From NCBI GenBank assembly GCA_963693365.1, contig CAVNZM010000011.1:372001-436000 (forward strand): DNA of 64,000 bases. Direction: 5' to 3'. Under the pieces are notes generated by a model. It searched no databases. It was given only the letters and a program-made list of their open reading frames with translations, and was not told the origin of the DNA. Source of the DNA: Amoebidium appalachense (Eukaryota; Ichthyosporea). The position numbers and the translations under genes were made by a program. Shown here in pieces: positions 33,516 through 44,140 of this stretch (positions are counted from its first letter, which is position 1; every line of letters begins with the position of its first letter).

Positions 33516-36500
33516 TTTATCCTTCTTCTTCTGGAATGCTCGGACACTGGGCCCCCAAAAGGGCCTCCCCCCCGGGACACTCGACGATAAAATCAGCTAC
33601 ATACAACAACAGACAAACAACCACACGTTTACAGTGATTTGCGAAACACAGTTTAAAAACCACCACAAATTCAACTCTACATTGGTCGACACATCCACAC
33701 ACCCCGGTTACGCGAAAAACCGAGGCATTATTGTACTTGCCGCACCACACGTGAGAGTGAAGTGCAAACCGGTAGCAAAAACGGAATTCTCGGTTTCTAT
33801 AGAGTTTCTTTCTAATGTTTTTACTTTTGTATATTACCCACCATCTATGTCGGTTGTCGAATTGACTCACGAGTTGTCACAGTTACCAATGTCCACTGTT
33901 ATTTTAGGTGATTTTAACACGCGACTCCACCACACAGACACACTGCAAGTGAGTGTCGGGTACCCATCTAAGCCCCCGGAGCGTGCTATCCCTTTAGCAA
34001 GGTATGTCCAAAGTCACACTTTGCGGTTCCCTCAAATATCCCATGCCCACAACACCGACTGGGGAGTGGCCTTTTGGCCATCAACCATGTCAAAACTCTC
34101 TCTCCCTCCTAACCTCTCTAGGTCATCTGACCACTCTCCTATCCTTTTCCTACCTAAGATCTCCCTTGATCTGCTCCCCCCTCCCCCTCCCACCTTTCGC
34201 CTCCGTCTATCCCAGCTTAAGTCACAGTGGGGTAGAGTTGATGTATGTGTATGCTATGCTACGAAACACCCTATATATATGCGCCTATTAGAATCTGCAC
34301 AAGCCAGGCCAGATTCACATCTCGTACTAGATACATGCACTAACTTTATTGTTGATGATTTGATAGATCTCGGTGATTATGCTGGCGGTGGTAGGAAGGA
34401 ATACCCCGATGCTCTCTTGTTACCAAACACCACTCCCGCTAGACTAAGTGAACCCCTGTCTCAAAAGGAAAGCTTGCGCCGGCTTGCTAGTATGAATCGA
34501 TTTGGCCCCCCTGCTCGTATTATTGGTGATACCACTGGAGACCCCCTCATAGACTCTGATAAGTATTTCTCGGAACTGTTTAAAGATAGGACCCCCGCTC
34601 AGAAACCTATTGTGTGGCCTGTAGACCCATCTATCCCCATAGAATCGATCCTCCCCTTTTTCAGTCCCGATGCCATATGGTCTGTGATATCTAGTTATAG
34701 CTCTAGTAAGTCTTGTGGACCTGATGGACTCCCTGCTGGGTTTCTTAAAATCCTTGTTCCCTCCTACCCACAAAAGGAAAGTGATCGTGCTATTAAACCT
34801 GATCTTACTATCATGTTAAGCTCTCTCTTTTCTTGGTGTGTTAAATGTGGACATGTCCCGTCATCTTGGTTAGATACCTTAGTGATCCCCATAGTTAAGA
34901 AGGACTCTGAGGGCCCCATATCATCCTTTCGCCCCATTACACTAACCCAGGTTGTTCGTAGATTCTTTGAAGCTTGCTTACTTAGGTTATTTGCACATCA
35001 CCCTAGGTTTCAATCTATTCTTCACATACACCCATGCCAATCCGCTTTTCGTAAAAACAATTCATGTTATGTTCAAATAATGGCACTGCACGATTCTATG
35101 CAAGTTGGTGCACAATATGTTGGCTTTATTGATTGGAAAACTGCTTACGATTCTGTCTCCCCTGGTCTCCTATGGGAAAAGCTTGCTGCACGGGGTGTAC
35201 CACACTGCATTGGTGTTCTGTTAGAAGCACTCTTGTCTCAAACCTATGGTAGAGCTGTGGTTAATGGGCATCTTTCATATGGTTTTGCTCGTACTAGAGG
35301 TCTCTTGCAGGGTTCATTGCTTAGCCCCTTTTTGTTTAACCTATTTATAGATGATTTGGCTGTCAAGATTTACGCCGAAAACGATGACCCTATTAATAAC
35401 TTTCCGCCTGCACTTCTCTATGCTGATGATCTGTCCCTCCTTGCCCGTACCCCTAGACGCCTGCAAAGATTGTTCGATGTAGTGTCAGAGTGGTGCAAGG
35501 CAAACCTTATGATCCTTAACATAGACAAATGTGGTGTTCTTGTACCTGATATAGCTAACAATTTACACACATTTACATTATCATCTAAACCTGTACCTAT
35601 AGTTCCAGAATACAAATATCTTGGTGTTCCGGTTGATTCTGTTGGTGTTATGTTCCCCCATATGGTCGAAAAGAGGGTAGAGTTGGCTCGTAAGCGGTTA
35701 GCTTTCTTCTCGGCTAATATTTTTAAAGACACACCCCTCCATCCTTCTATTAGACTTACATTTATTCGCACTTTTGTCTTCCCGGCATGTGAATATGGTT
35801 TACCCCTTCTCGCCGCTTGGATCAAGAAAGAGAGAACTAGAGCGCTTAAACCCTTGGCAAATTTCCTTGAAGCAGAAGTTGCCTCCTTTCTATCTAACAA
35901 CTGTTGTAAACCTGGGCCTGTAACGCTCTCGATATATGGTCTGGTCCCAATAGCTGCTAGAGTATCCTATCTCGCGCTGAAATTCAATAAGCACATAAGC
36001 CGCTTAAAGAAGTATTTGCCCTCCCACCCTCTCTTCTCTATCCGACCTGTCCCCTCCTCACCTCTCCCCTCTTTCCTCCCCTCTCTCTCCCCTTCTCCCC
36101 TGGGCACAAATACAAATAAACCCCGCAATAGTGTGTGTGTGACTTTGGACTGCCACTTACTTATTAAACATGTACACAATCACAAGATAATCACGCAATA
36201 TAACAAATGGAAAAAGATACCACACGACACTAGACCCGATGAAAGCATACACCTTGAAAAACTAAGCCTTATGTCTCGTTTTATATATACTGACCGCCTC
36301 AACCATATTGCCAAATATGGCACTCGCAAGTGTATAACACCTAAATACATATTACCTTCCTGTAGAACTGGTCTTTCTCTAGCTGATGGTATTATTGATC
36401 AATTACCACGCTTTTACTGTACACGTGCTATACAGTGGAGATCTAATAAGTATAAGGTGGCATCATTTGCATGCCCAAACAACACACACACACACCAGTT

Positions 36501-36702
36501 TAACCGGTCATGTATCGCCAAATGTAGTTTGATAGACCACATAATACCGCAACACACACACGTCACATTCACAACAGACACCCAGAAAGATAGCCTACCT
36601 GTAAATTACAACATCCTTGATTTTATACTAAACACGCGTAACTACGACCTGTTTATTAGATGTATTGATTGGCTTGAGAAACACATCACTACAAAATTAT
36701 AG
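33508..36702 (+). CDS. LINE ORF2: endonuclease and reverse transcriptase
   Basis: 1,064 residues. The N-terminal endonuclease/exonuclease/phosphatase domain shows FFFWNARTLGP, VICETQF, TVILGDFNTRL and the final SDHSPILF, the usual catalytic landmarks. The reverse transcriptase starts near residue 440: SSFRPITLTQ, YVGFIDWKTAYDSV (box A), TRGLLQGSLLSPFLFNLFID (box B) and the active site LLYADDLSLLA (box C). The C-terminal 300 residues hold a Pro/Ser-rich insert (SIRPVPSSPLPS) and no obvious zinc knuckle or RNase H. ORF2 begins inside the last codons of ORF1 (ATGCCTAA), so it may be translated by termination-reinitiation. Confidence 0.92.
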   Translation: MPNLSFFFWNARTLGPQKGLPPGTLDDKISYIQQQTNNHTFTVICETQFKNHHKFNSTLVDTSTHPGYAKNRGIIVLAAPHVRVKCKPVAKTEFSVSIEFLSNVFTFVYYPPSMSVVELTHELSQLPMSTVILGDFNTRLHHTDTLQVSVGYPSKPPERAIPLARYVQSHTLRFPQISHAHNTDWGVAFWPSTMSKLSLPPNLSRSSDHSPILFLPKISLDLLPPPPPTFRLRLSQLKSQWGRVDVCVCYATKHPIYMRLLESAQARPDSHLVLDTCTNFIVDDLIDLGDYAGGGRKEYPDALLLPNTTPARLSEPLSQKESLRRLASMNRFGPPARIIGDTTGDPLIDSDKYFSELFKDRTPAQKPIVWPVDPSIPIESILPFFSPDAIWSVISSYSSSKSCGPDGLPAGFLKILVPSYPQKESDRAIKPDLTIMLSSLFSWCVKCGHVPSSWLDTLVIPIVKKDSEGPISSFRPITLTQVVRRFFEACLLRLFAHHPRFQSILHIHPCQSAFRKNNSCYVQIMALHDSMQVGAQYVGFIDWKTAYDSVSPGLLWEKLAARGVPHCIGVLLEALLSQTYGRAVVNGHLSYGFARTRGLLQGSLLSPFLFNLFIDDLAVKIYAENDDPINNFPPALLYADDLSLLARTPRRLQRLFDVVSEWCKANLMILNIDKCGVLVPDIANNLHTFTLSSKPVPIVPEYKYLGVPVDSVGVMFPHMVEKRVELARKRLAFFSANIFKDTPLHPSIRLTFIRTFVFPACEYGLPLLAAWIKKERTRALKPLANFLEAEVASFLSNNCCKPGPVTLSIYGLVPIAARVSYLALKFNKHISRLKKYLPSHPLFSIRPVPSSPLPSFLPSLSPSPLGTNTNKPRNSVCVTLDCHLLIKHVHNHKIITQYNKWKKIPHDTRPDESIHLEKLSLMSRFIYTDRLNHIAKYGTRKCITPKYILPSCRTGLSLADGIIDQLPRFYCTRAIQWRSNKYKVASFACPNNTHTHQFNRSCIAKCSLIDHIIPQHTHVTFTTDTQKDSLPVNYNILDFILNTRNYDLFIRCIDWLEKHITTKL

Positions 36703-36706
36703 CGCA

Positions 36707-36710
<4 letters not shown>

Positions 36711-36779
<69 letters not shown>

Positions 36780-36811
36780 CCAGCTGATACCGAGTGTCCC
36801 GAGGGGAGCCC

Positions 36812-36857
<46 letters not shown>
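36711..36857 (+). repeat. LINE 3' tail: (CA)n, spacer, poly-A
   Basis: A CA repeat begins nine bases after the ORF2 stop and runs to 36778. A 37-bp spacer and a 42-nt A run follow, ending at the proposed target duplication. Confidence 0.9.
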
Positions 36858-36858
<1 letters not shown>

Positions 36859-36932
36859 GGGGAACCCCAACTAATTGATTTCTCCTTGTAGTCTTTATGG
36901 TGTCTCGTAGAGAAAGTAAACCCTGATATATA

Positions 36933-37053
36933 GTCACCACCCGACATCTATGTACGTGATCATGATATACCGCTGAGGGGATATTCCGAGCAAAACCCCC
37001 CCCCCCATACCTGAGACTGGTTCTCTTTGCCTCGAGTAAACAGCGTAAACCCC
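36933..37053 (-). repeat. Dispersed 120-bp repeat, copy 1
   Basis: Nearly identical in inverted orientation to 63410-63532, apart from the length of an internal G run and a few end bases. It contains a G9-G10 run. No terminal inverted repeats, tail or coding potential seen. Confidence 0.85.
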
Positions 37054-38480
37054 CATATATATATATATATATATTGCCTCTGACGTGACAGTGACGTCAC
37101 ATGTTGAACACATGGTTTGAATTTCTGTGCGCCTGCCATATCTATTCTTCGTGTCTTCTGAATGTCTGTCACGGGCTGTGGCCCACTAGCAGCCCCCAGC
37201 CTCCCAGCCGGCCCGCGGCCGGGCATGCAGCCTGCAGCTGATCATGATCAATCCATGATACAAGGCTGCCATATGCAAAGTGTCACTGTATATACATACA
37301 TGTATACGTACTATCGTATACTGTAATGTATCGATATAACTTTTTACAATAACCGCCACTACACTAGTATCGCCTGTGTCAAAGCACTGCATTTGACTCA
37401 CTTCGTTAGATCTCATTTCTCTGGTGTTTCGGTTCTGCAAGGATGGCATGCCAAGCGTTCATAATCACATACCTTAGATACAATGATACAATACACAAAT
37501 ATTATTGGCTGAATTTATCCAGGATAGACGGGACGGAAGTCACGGAACATCGCCCCAGTTTGGCAACGGTGAGTCAGTGACATTGGTCAGTATGCTTCCA
37601 CTTTTATAGCGACTTCATTGACTCGTTCATATACGTATATCTACAATGCATGTAAGTACACCACACCATGCTGCGCTTTTTTTTTCCTAATCTACAGCTT
37701 CGCAATTCTGACCCTCTCCCACTGTGATCTTGGTCGTGGCCACGGCAAATTCAACTTGGCCTCGTGCCGCCTGTCCAGAGAAAATGTACTCACGTCAGAC
37801 TGCGCTAATATAGCTAGCGCTTCCGCCATGCGCGTTCAAAAGGGTCTAGATTCCAGGGATAGTCGTATCAGGCAGAGTAGAGTTTTGTCGCTACTTACTA
37901 CTACACTAATTATCGCTTTAACTGTTGCATTAGTATGATATCAAAGGGTCAAGTACTTTGCATCAGTATATGGAGGGACCATGCATAAAAACGGCGGGCA
38001 GATTGGCCTTTGGGTTGACATTCCTTCCTAATGAAGGAATGTACGGAATGCCTAGTTTATCGCCCCCCCGCGGTCGGATTGGATTATGGCACCGTTTTCA
38101 CTTTCAACGCTGCTGTTTGTAAAGTATGTAAATGTAAACTAAAGGGGGTTTTTGGGCCACGCAAGCTGTAGAAAGCAGGGGTCCAAATTTGACAAGTTCA
38201 TTTTATCAGTTGGTGTTGCATTGAATTTTCCGAGCTTGCTAGCCGATGGCGCTCCTTGACCATGAAACCACAAAAATACGGCTGGGGGCCTGGGGCAAGC
38301 AGAAGGCACGTCGTGTCTTTTGTTTTCTAAACGTGATTGAACCTAAGCATATGCAGGCAGCAGACACAGTGGTGTGCATTATGAGCTGCTAGACACCGGT
38401 ACCTGCCTTAGATGAACTTCGTGTTGCCTCAGTAGATACTGCGTGAGTCAGCCTCGACTACGTATATCCATGGCCAAAGC
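37054..38480. other. Intergenic region, no gene called
   Basis: A short AT repeat (37056-37074) and otherwise unique-looking sequence. No domain or reliable exon was recognised. Confidence 0.6.
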
Positions 38481-38490
38481 TATAAATATA
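38481..38490 (+). promoter_or_regulatory. TATA box of the serine protease gene
   Basis: TATAAATATA lies 83 bp before the protease start codon, placing the transcription start near 38510 and giving a leader of about 50 nt. Confidence 0.6.
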
Positions 38491-38563
38491 TTCAAAAGCC
38501 CGGTTGTCTCAGAAGAAACATCTCCAACAGCAAGCCTAAGTAAACTAAGCGCACGCAAACACC

Positions 38564-40800
38564 ATGTTCCTCCACCGGGCAGCGCTTATTGCTGCCGTGC
38601 TGCTTGCTAGCACGCAGGCAATGCCTCTAGACGCCACCTTGAACGGAGACACACTGCCCTCAGTAGAGGTGCAGCCAGCAGCCCCCACACCCGCAAACGG
38701 GTCTCTATCCCCACCAGACCAGCAGACACCCGTTGCTGTCCCCCCAGTGGCGGAGGTGCCCACAACCGCACTACCCACCATCACACAATCCACCATCACA
38801 CAACCCACCACGGCACCCCTCCAGGAAATAGTACCCAACACCACCACCACCACCACCACCTCCCCGCCTGCTCCAACTCCTACGTCCACCAGGCGGCAGC
38901 AAGCACTCTCAGGCCCCGACATGCCACTTGCCTTCCACAACACGGTGAAGAGTGCTGCAGAGGTACTACAACGCATCATCGGCGGCTACCGGGCCATGAA
39001 CAGCAGGCCGTGGCTGGCCTCTATTGGGTTCCGCTATGTGCAGACCGACCTGCTGACCAACCTGCAGCAGCAGAACGCAGACGACATATGGTACCACGTG
39101 TGCGGGGGCACGGTCATAGGCTCCCAGTGGATCCTGACTGCCGCCCACTGTTTGGACCCTACAGACATATTGCTGTACCAGGTGTGTATATGTGTGTGCT
39201 GTTGGCTAGGTGTGTGTATGGCTTAACCGAAGATGTGCACACGTGCGCACGTAGTGGTATATCAGATGCAGGTCTGTAAGCGGGTGGAGACGCATGGAGC
39301 ACAATTCCTGAAACTCGTGTAGATGGAAGCCAGTGTTGTTGGTCTATATCAGTATGCCAGGAGTACTCACAGCCAGAGGCACGGAAACTCAAATCTGTTG
39401 TGCGCAGGTGCGGCTGGGCACCAACGAGCTGCAAGCAGTAAACGGCTACTACTACGGCTCGTTCTACACCATAGTCGACTACAAGGTCTACCCCACCTGG
39501 GCCCCCACCACGGCCAGCGACTACATGTTCTGGAGCGACATAGCCCTTCTCAAGCTGGGCACACCCACGTCGGCCACCAAGATGCGTATCCTCACAAACA
39601 GCGCCGAGAAACTGGCCACAGCCGGCACGTTTGTCAAAGCACTTGGGTTTGGTGTGACCGTGTACAACCCGTCTATCCCCGTGGCCAGCAACAACCTGAT
39701 GGAGGTCGACCTTGCCATGGTGGACGATACGGCCTGCAGCGACCTGTTTGTGTCCGAGGGAATCGGCTCACTGGTCATGGCCGGCCAGGTGTGCTCGGGC
39801 AGTATCGGCACGAACAAGACAGACACGTGCCAGGGTGACAGTGGAGGACCCCTCTATGCAAACGGTGAGTTGTGGCTTAGAACTAGGGGGGTTAGGTGTA
39901 GGCTGACTTGAAGATGGTGCGGGATAGCTTCAATGTGTAGACTGGGAGGGCGTTCTCTGAGTCTTATTTATCCCCGCTATCTACATACACTAGTATTTGC
40001 CCCTTAGCCTTGTCTATATCCCGCTACCTACACACACTAATATTTGTTGCTGTGCAGGTACGGACGGAAATGCCGTGCAGGTTGGAGTGACCAGCTTTGG
40101 TGTTGGCTGTGCCACGGGCTACTTCCCCGGCGTGTACACACGTGTCAGCAACTATGCGAGCTGGGTGGCCCAGTATGTGCCCGACCTGCTCCCAGCACCC
40201 CCTGCACCCACAACCACCACAACCACCAAGTCCACCACCACCACGAAAGCGACCACCACCACCACCACAACAACAACAACAACCACGACTAAGCCGACCA
40301 CCACCACCACCACAACAACAACAACAACCACGACTAAGCCGACCACCACCACCACCACCACCACAACAACAACAACAACTAAGCCCACAACAACAACAAC
40401 AACAACAACAACAACCGCAGTGCCCCTTGCTGGGGCTGGTGGGCAGACAACCAAAACCACCACCACAACAGACAACAGAAATGAAAGCCGGACCGTGGCC
40501 ACCATCACCACCACAACCAAGCCTACCACGACAACAACGAAAACCACAACCAAGCCTACCACGACAACAACGAAAACCACAACCAAGCCTACCACGACAA
40601 CAACGAAAACCACAACCAAGCCTACCACGACAACAAAGAAAACCACAACCAAGCCTACCACGACAACAAAGAAAACCACGACTAAGACAACAACAAAAAC
40701 CACAACGAAAACTACGACAAAGAGCACCACCAAAACGACTAAAAAACGGACAACCACCAAAACCACCAAGAAAGCGGCCACCACTACGGTGAAGAAGTAG
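38564..40800 (+). CDS. Secreted trypsin-like serine protease with Thr-rich tail (3 exons)
   Basis: Exons 38564-39181, 39408-39864 and 40058-40800, all in phase, give 605 residues. The first 19 residues are a signal peptide (ALIAAVLLASTQA). A Pro/Thr-rich propeptide of about 110 residues follows, then the activation site QRIIGGYRAM. The S1 fold has the His of TAAHC, the Asp of DIALLKL and the Ser of CQGDSGGPLY. The residue six before the catalytic Ser is Asp (DTCQGDSGG), and GVGC plus GVYTRVS fit trypsin-like cleavage after Lys/Arg. After the domain, about 205 residues of Thr-rich repeats (KPTTTT, KTTT) end in a basic stretch, TTTVKK. The tail resembles an O-glycosylated mucin stalk that could tether the enzyme to the cell surface or wall; that role is inference. 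Confidence 0.93.
40200..40797 (+). repeat. ACC/ACA-rich coding repeats of the Thr tail
   Basis: Within the last exon, two block types recur: ACC/ACA runs joined by actaagccgacc, and four near-identical 42-bp units containing aagcctaccacgacaaca. The reading frame stays open throughout, so repeat expansion has been filtered for coding. Confidence 0.85.
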
Positions 40801-41954
40801 ATTCATGTATGAATGATGAAGTCGCACAAGCTGGCACGCACAGACACATTCTCGAAGAACTAGGAAACACCACTTCTTTCATTAACATAAGTTGTAGGAC
40901 GCAACATGAAGTGCCCGTCTCACCCAACCTCCTGAATCCCTTTTAGCTTTAGCGGGAATCGTGTTGTGCATTAGTATTTGATTGCATAAGTGGCAAACCC
41001 AGCCAACTTCAGTTTTGATCTCTTCAGCTGTACTGACAATAATTTTCTCCACCTCTTTTTGTGTGTGAGTGTGTGTGTGGAGAGGGGGGGGGGGGGGGGG
41101 GGGGGGGGGGGCTGCTCCATTCCTACCATAAGTACACACTACAGCACGTAAATCTTTTTGGCCCCACTCCACCGTAAAAACAGGCCAAGGGACCGGCTCC
41201 CTGGCAACACCTTTCAGCAAATAAGAATGTATGAGTTATGCCTCAGTGCCTTTGTATTACTTGTGCCATGAATGCTTCAGTGGCTTTGTGTGACTTATGT
41301 CTCAATTGGCTTTGTATGACGCATCAGTGTCTGTGCACATCACTTGCAGTTGGCATTTTCATCATCATTTTCGGAGGCTAAGTTGGCCGTGGTAACAGGC
41401 AGACCTCCTATATACTGGGTATAGCCAAAAATACAATACTGAACAGTAGCTGTATATTACATCATATCAGGTGCAGGGCCAGCAGGTACACTCACGTCGG
41501 GTATGTCGCTCACCACTCGGTCAGTCCAGCTCTGACTGAGCAAAACAGGCCTGAAACTTGTTGGTTTGTATGGTCAGGACTCTACGTGCAGTTCTGGCTG
41601 TAGCAAGTGCATTACTATAAGGCTGCAACGAACAGGCACCCTGTGCGCCCACTGAGCGTTAGCTGTAATATCGTATCATATCGATATAGACTCTGTCACC
41701 TACTGAGGTGACTCGTATTTTTCCTTACACACACAGCGAACACTGGACTCTCGGGACCGTAGAGCCGCCGCGAGAGAAAGCATGCACGCGGTCGCGAGAG
41801 TGTAAGGAAAAATGGGTGTGAGGCGAACGTGAAGTTCAAAGCAGCCCAGGCACCGTCAGTACGTGCCAGATATGGACTATCCATGCTAGAGTTGGGTGCA
41901 CATGACTAGCAGACCAAATATTAATAACAAGACACTGTGAACCGAGTAGCAGCT
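40801..41954. other. Intergenic region, no gene called
   Basis: Contains a G run (41085-41110) and a set of diverged tandem-like words (gtgcctttgtattact, gtggctttgtgtgact, attggctttgtatgac) at 41246-41320. No coding signal was recognised. Confidence 0.6.
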
Positions 41955-42449
41955 ATGGCAGACCCAACGCACACTGCCCCTTTGGCCTTGAGCACACCTG
42001 GCCTGTCTCCGTGCGACCCTACTTGCCAGGCACCAAACCAACATGCAGAGTCAATTATGGAGCAGCCAGGGAGGAAGACCAAAGGGAAGAGGGAGAGGAA
42101 GGCCCTGTTGGCCGGCCTAAACGAGCAGGAGCAACCCAGCAAGAGACTGCGCAGTGAGAGTGAGCAGGCAGGCAGGAAGGTGCACTTTGCAGAGGGGGTG
42201 GTGGTGCTGGGCACGGCACAGGAGGGAGTGGACAGGACACCACACGCACTCCCCCCACCCTGCAGTAACCAGAGATGCGGGGCATACTGTGTGCACGTGT
42301 GGCACAAGTGCACACGGTGTAAGACGTACAAGTTGTGCAACGTGTGTTTTGAGGCATTTAGCAGCTATGTGGATACGAGGGAGAAGAATGACGGAGGGAA
42401 GGGGAGGGGCAGGGGAAGGGGAAGGGGGGGGGGGAAGGGGGAGGGGTAG
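41955..42449 (+). CDS. Small protein with a ZZ-type zinc-finger-like segment
   Basis: Open frame of 164 residues from the ATG at 41955 (MADPTHTAPLAL). A basic stretch (RKTKGKRERKALL, then SKRLRSE) looks like a nuclear localisation signal. Near residues 105-135 the Cys pattern CSNQRC, CGAYC, HKCTRCKTYKLCNVCFEAF resembles a ZZ finger, where the second half is normally KCxxC...LCxxCF. The last 25 residues are Gly/Arg/Lys repeats from a purine-rich tract, and the true end may instead be a splice site near 42395. A single-exon gene, a first exon and a fortuitous frame are all possible; the finger argues for a real exon. Confidence 0.5.
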   Translation: MADPTHTAPLALSTPGLSPCDPTCQAPNQHAESIMEQPGRKTKGKRERKALLAGLNEQEQPSKRLRSESEQAGRKVHFAEGVVVLGTAQEGVDRTPHALPPPCSNQRCGAYCVHVWHKCTRCKTYKLCNVCFEAFSSYVDTREKNDGGKGRGRGRGRGGGKGEG

Positions 42450-43727
42450 AGGGGGCAAGAGGGTGGGGAGGATGGGTCATCTAAGCCATAGCCACTCACC
42501 ATCCTTGTTTGTGTGCATTAGGGATGACGAAGATGTGGAAATAGAGAAAGGGGGGGTAGGGCTGGAGAATGGAGTGCGGAGGGAGGGAGACAGGGGCACA
42601 GGAAGGCTCAGAAACAGTGATGGGCATGGGTATATTGGGAGAGCAAGTGGGTGCAGAGAAGAATGAAGAAGGGTTGAGGGCAGAGGTAGAGAGGGAGGGG
42701 TTGGGGGAGGGTGATAGGTGTGCCGTGGAACAGGGAGTAGGCACGGGATGTGAGACCGTCAGTAGTGCAGTAGATGGGTAATGGCACCACACTAGCACAT
42801 GGCCAATAGTTGTGGCTTAGACTGGTGCATGGAGGGTTCGAGATAGCTGTAGGGGTGAGGTGTGGCCCAGCAGCCTGGTAGTACTAATCCTCTCTGTGCA
42901 TATCTTTAAGGGCACTAAAGTCAGCTCTGTGGGCATGGCAGTAAAGATCTGGCCTGGTCTTGATGCCTGGTGCCAACAACCACAATCCCCCCCCCCTCCC
43001 CCCCCCCCCGTTTACGCACTTTTGTTTGTTTGTTTGTTTGTTTTCTTGGGAAGTTAGTGGGTGGGGGCCCGGGGGGTGGGGGCGGTGTGTGGTGTGTGGG
43101 TGTTGGGGTGGGGGGAGAAAGGGGGGAGGAAGGGGAAAGGGGGGGGGGGGGGGGGGGGGGGGAAGGGGGAGGGGAGGGGGGGGGGGGGGGGAGGGGGGGG
43201 GAGGAGGGGGAGGGATTTCGAGGAAAAGGTGTTTGGGACCTAACAGATGTGCCTTGTGGAGGAAATGGCCCGGGATATACCACGCAAAATAAGTTCCAAT
43301 TATGCACCAAGAAATTACAACAGTTTCTTTGTGTGTGTGTGGGTGGGTGGGTGGGTTTTTTTTTTTTTCTTGGTGGTGGTGGTTGGGGGGGGAGGGGAAG
43401 AGGACTCAGAACGTGGCATGCATGGCTCTGGATTGGCTTTTTTATACCAGTATACCACGTGCACATACGGGACGGTCGCCATCAAATCCCCCCCTACCCC
43501 CCCCCCCCCCCCCCCCCTCAACCCCCTCCTGCTTCCCCGCCGTCTTCATGCTCCGAATCCCCAGCCCCTTTCCATTTCCTGCCCCTCCAGGCAGCCACCA
43601 CCGCAACACACCCAAGATCCAACCCGTCTATGGCGCAAGGGGGCGCAAAATACGTAGTAGGGATCTATCGCCCAATAGGCCGGTGCCACATGCGTGGTGG
43701 GGGTCTATGGCCCTGGGGTAATCATTA
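42450..43727. other. Intergenic low-complexity region
   Basis: Purine-rich blocks, G-rich arrays (43079-43212), a T run followed by GGT and G-rich sequence (43355-43400), and a C run (43498-43518). No gene called. Confidence 0.65.
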
Positions 43728-44140
43728 GTGGGGCCTATAATATTAGGGCTTATGGGGTTCTATGGCCCAAGGGGTCAGCTACTAGTGGGGTCTATTGGGG
43801 CTTATGTGGGTCTATGGGCAAAGGGGTCAGCTACTAGTGGGGTCTATTGGGGCTTATGGGGGTCTATGGGCCAAGGGGTCAGCTGTCTATTGGGGCTTAT
43901 GGGGGTCTATGGGCCAAGAGGTCAGCTACTAGTGGGGTCTATTGGGGCTTATGGGGGTCTATGGGCCAAGAGGTCAGCTACTAGTGGGGTCTATTGGGGC
44001 TTATGGGGGTCTATGGGCCAAGGGGTCAGCTACTAGTGGGGTCTATTGGGGCTTATGGGGGTCTATGGGCCAAGGGGTCAGCTACTAGTCGGGTCTATTG
44101 GGGCTTATGGGGTTCTATGGGCCAAGGGGCTCCTTGGCGA
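43728..44140 (+). repeat. 52-bp minisatellite, about 7-8 units
   Basis: Units of the type ggggtctattggggcttatg, ggggtctatgggccaagggg, tcagctactagt. Partial and diverged forms (gggggtctatacatggtcga, ggggtacacgtaa) continue to about 44720. The unit is not a multiple of three; open frames across it are accidental. Confidence 0.9.

Larger units (their letters stand above)
32316..36857 (+). mobile_element. LINE (non-LTR retrotransposon), two ORFs and poly-A tail
   Basis: Both ORFs are uninterrupted. After ORF2 come (CA)n (36711-36778), a short unique segment and a 42-nt poly-A tail (36816-36857). CGGGGAAC occurs just before the proposed 5' end (32308-32315) and just after the tail (36858-36865), a possible 8-bp target duplication. 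This would leave only 15 nt of 5' leader, so the true 5' end could be further left or the copy slightly truncated. A coding-intact LINE suggests recent activity. Confidence 0.88.
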
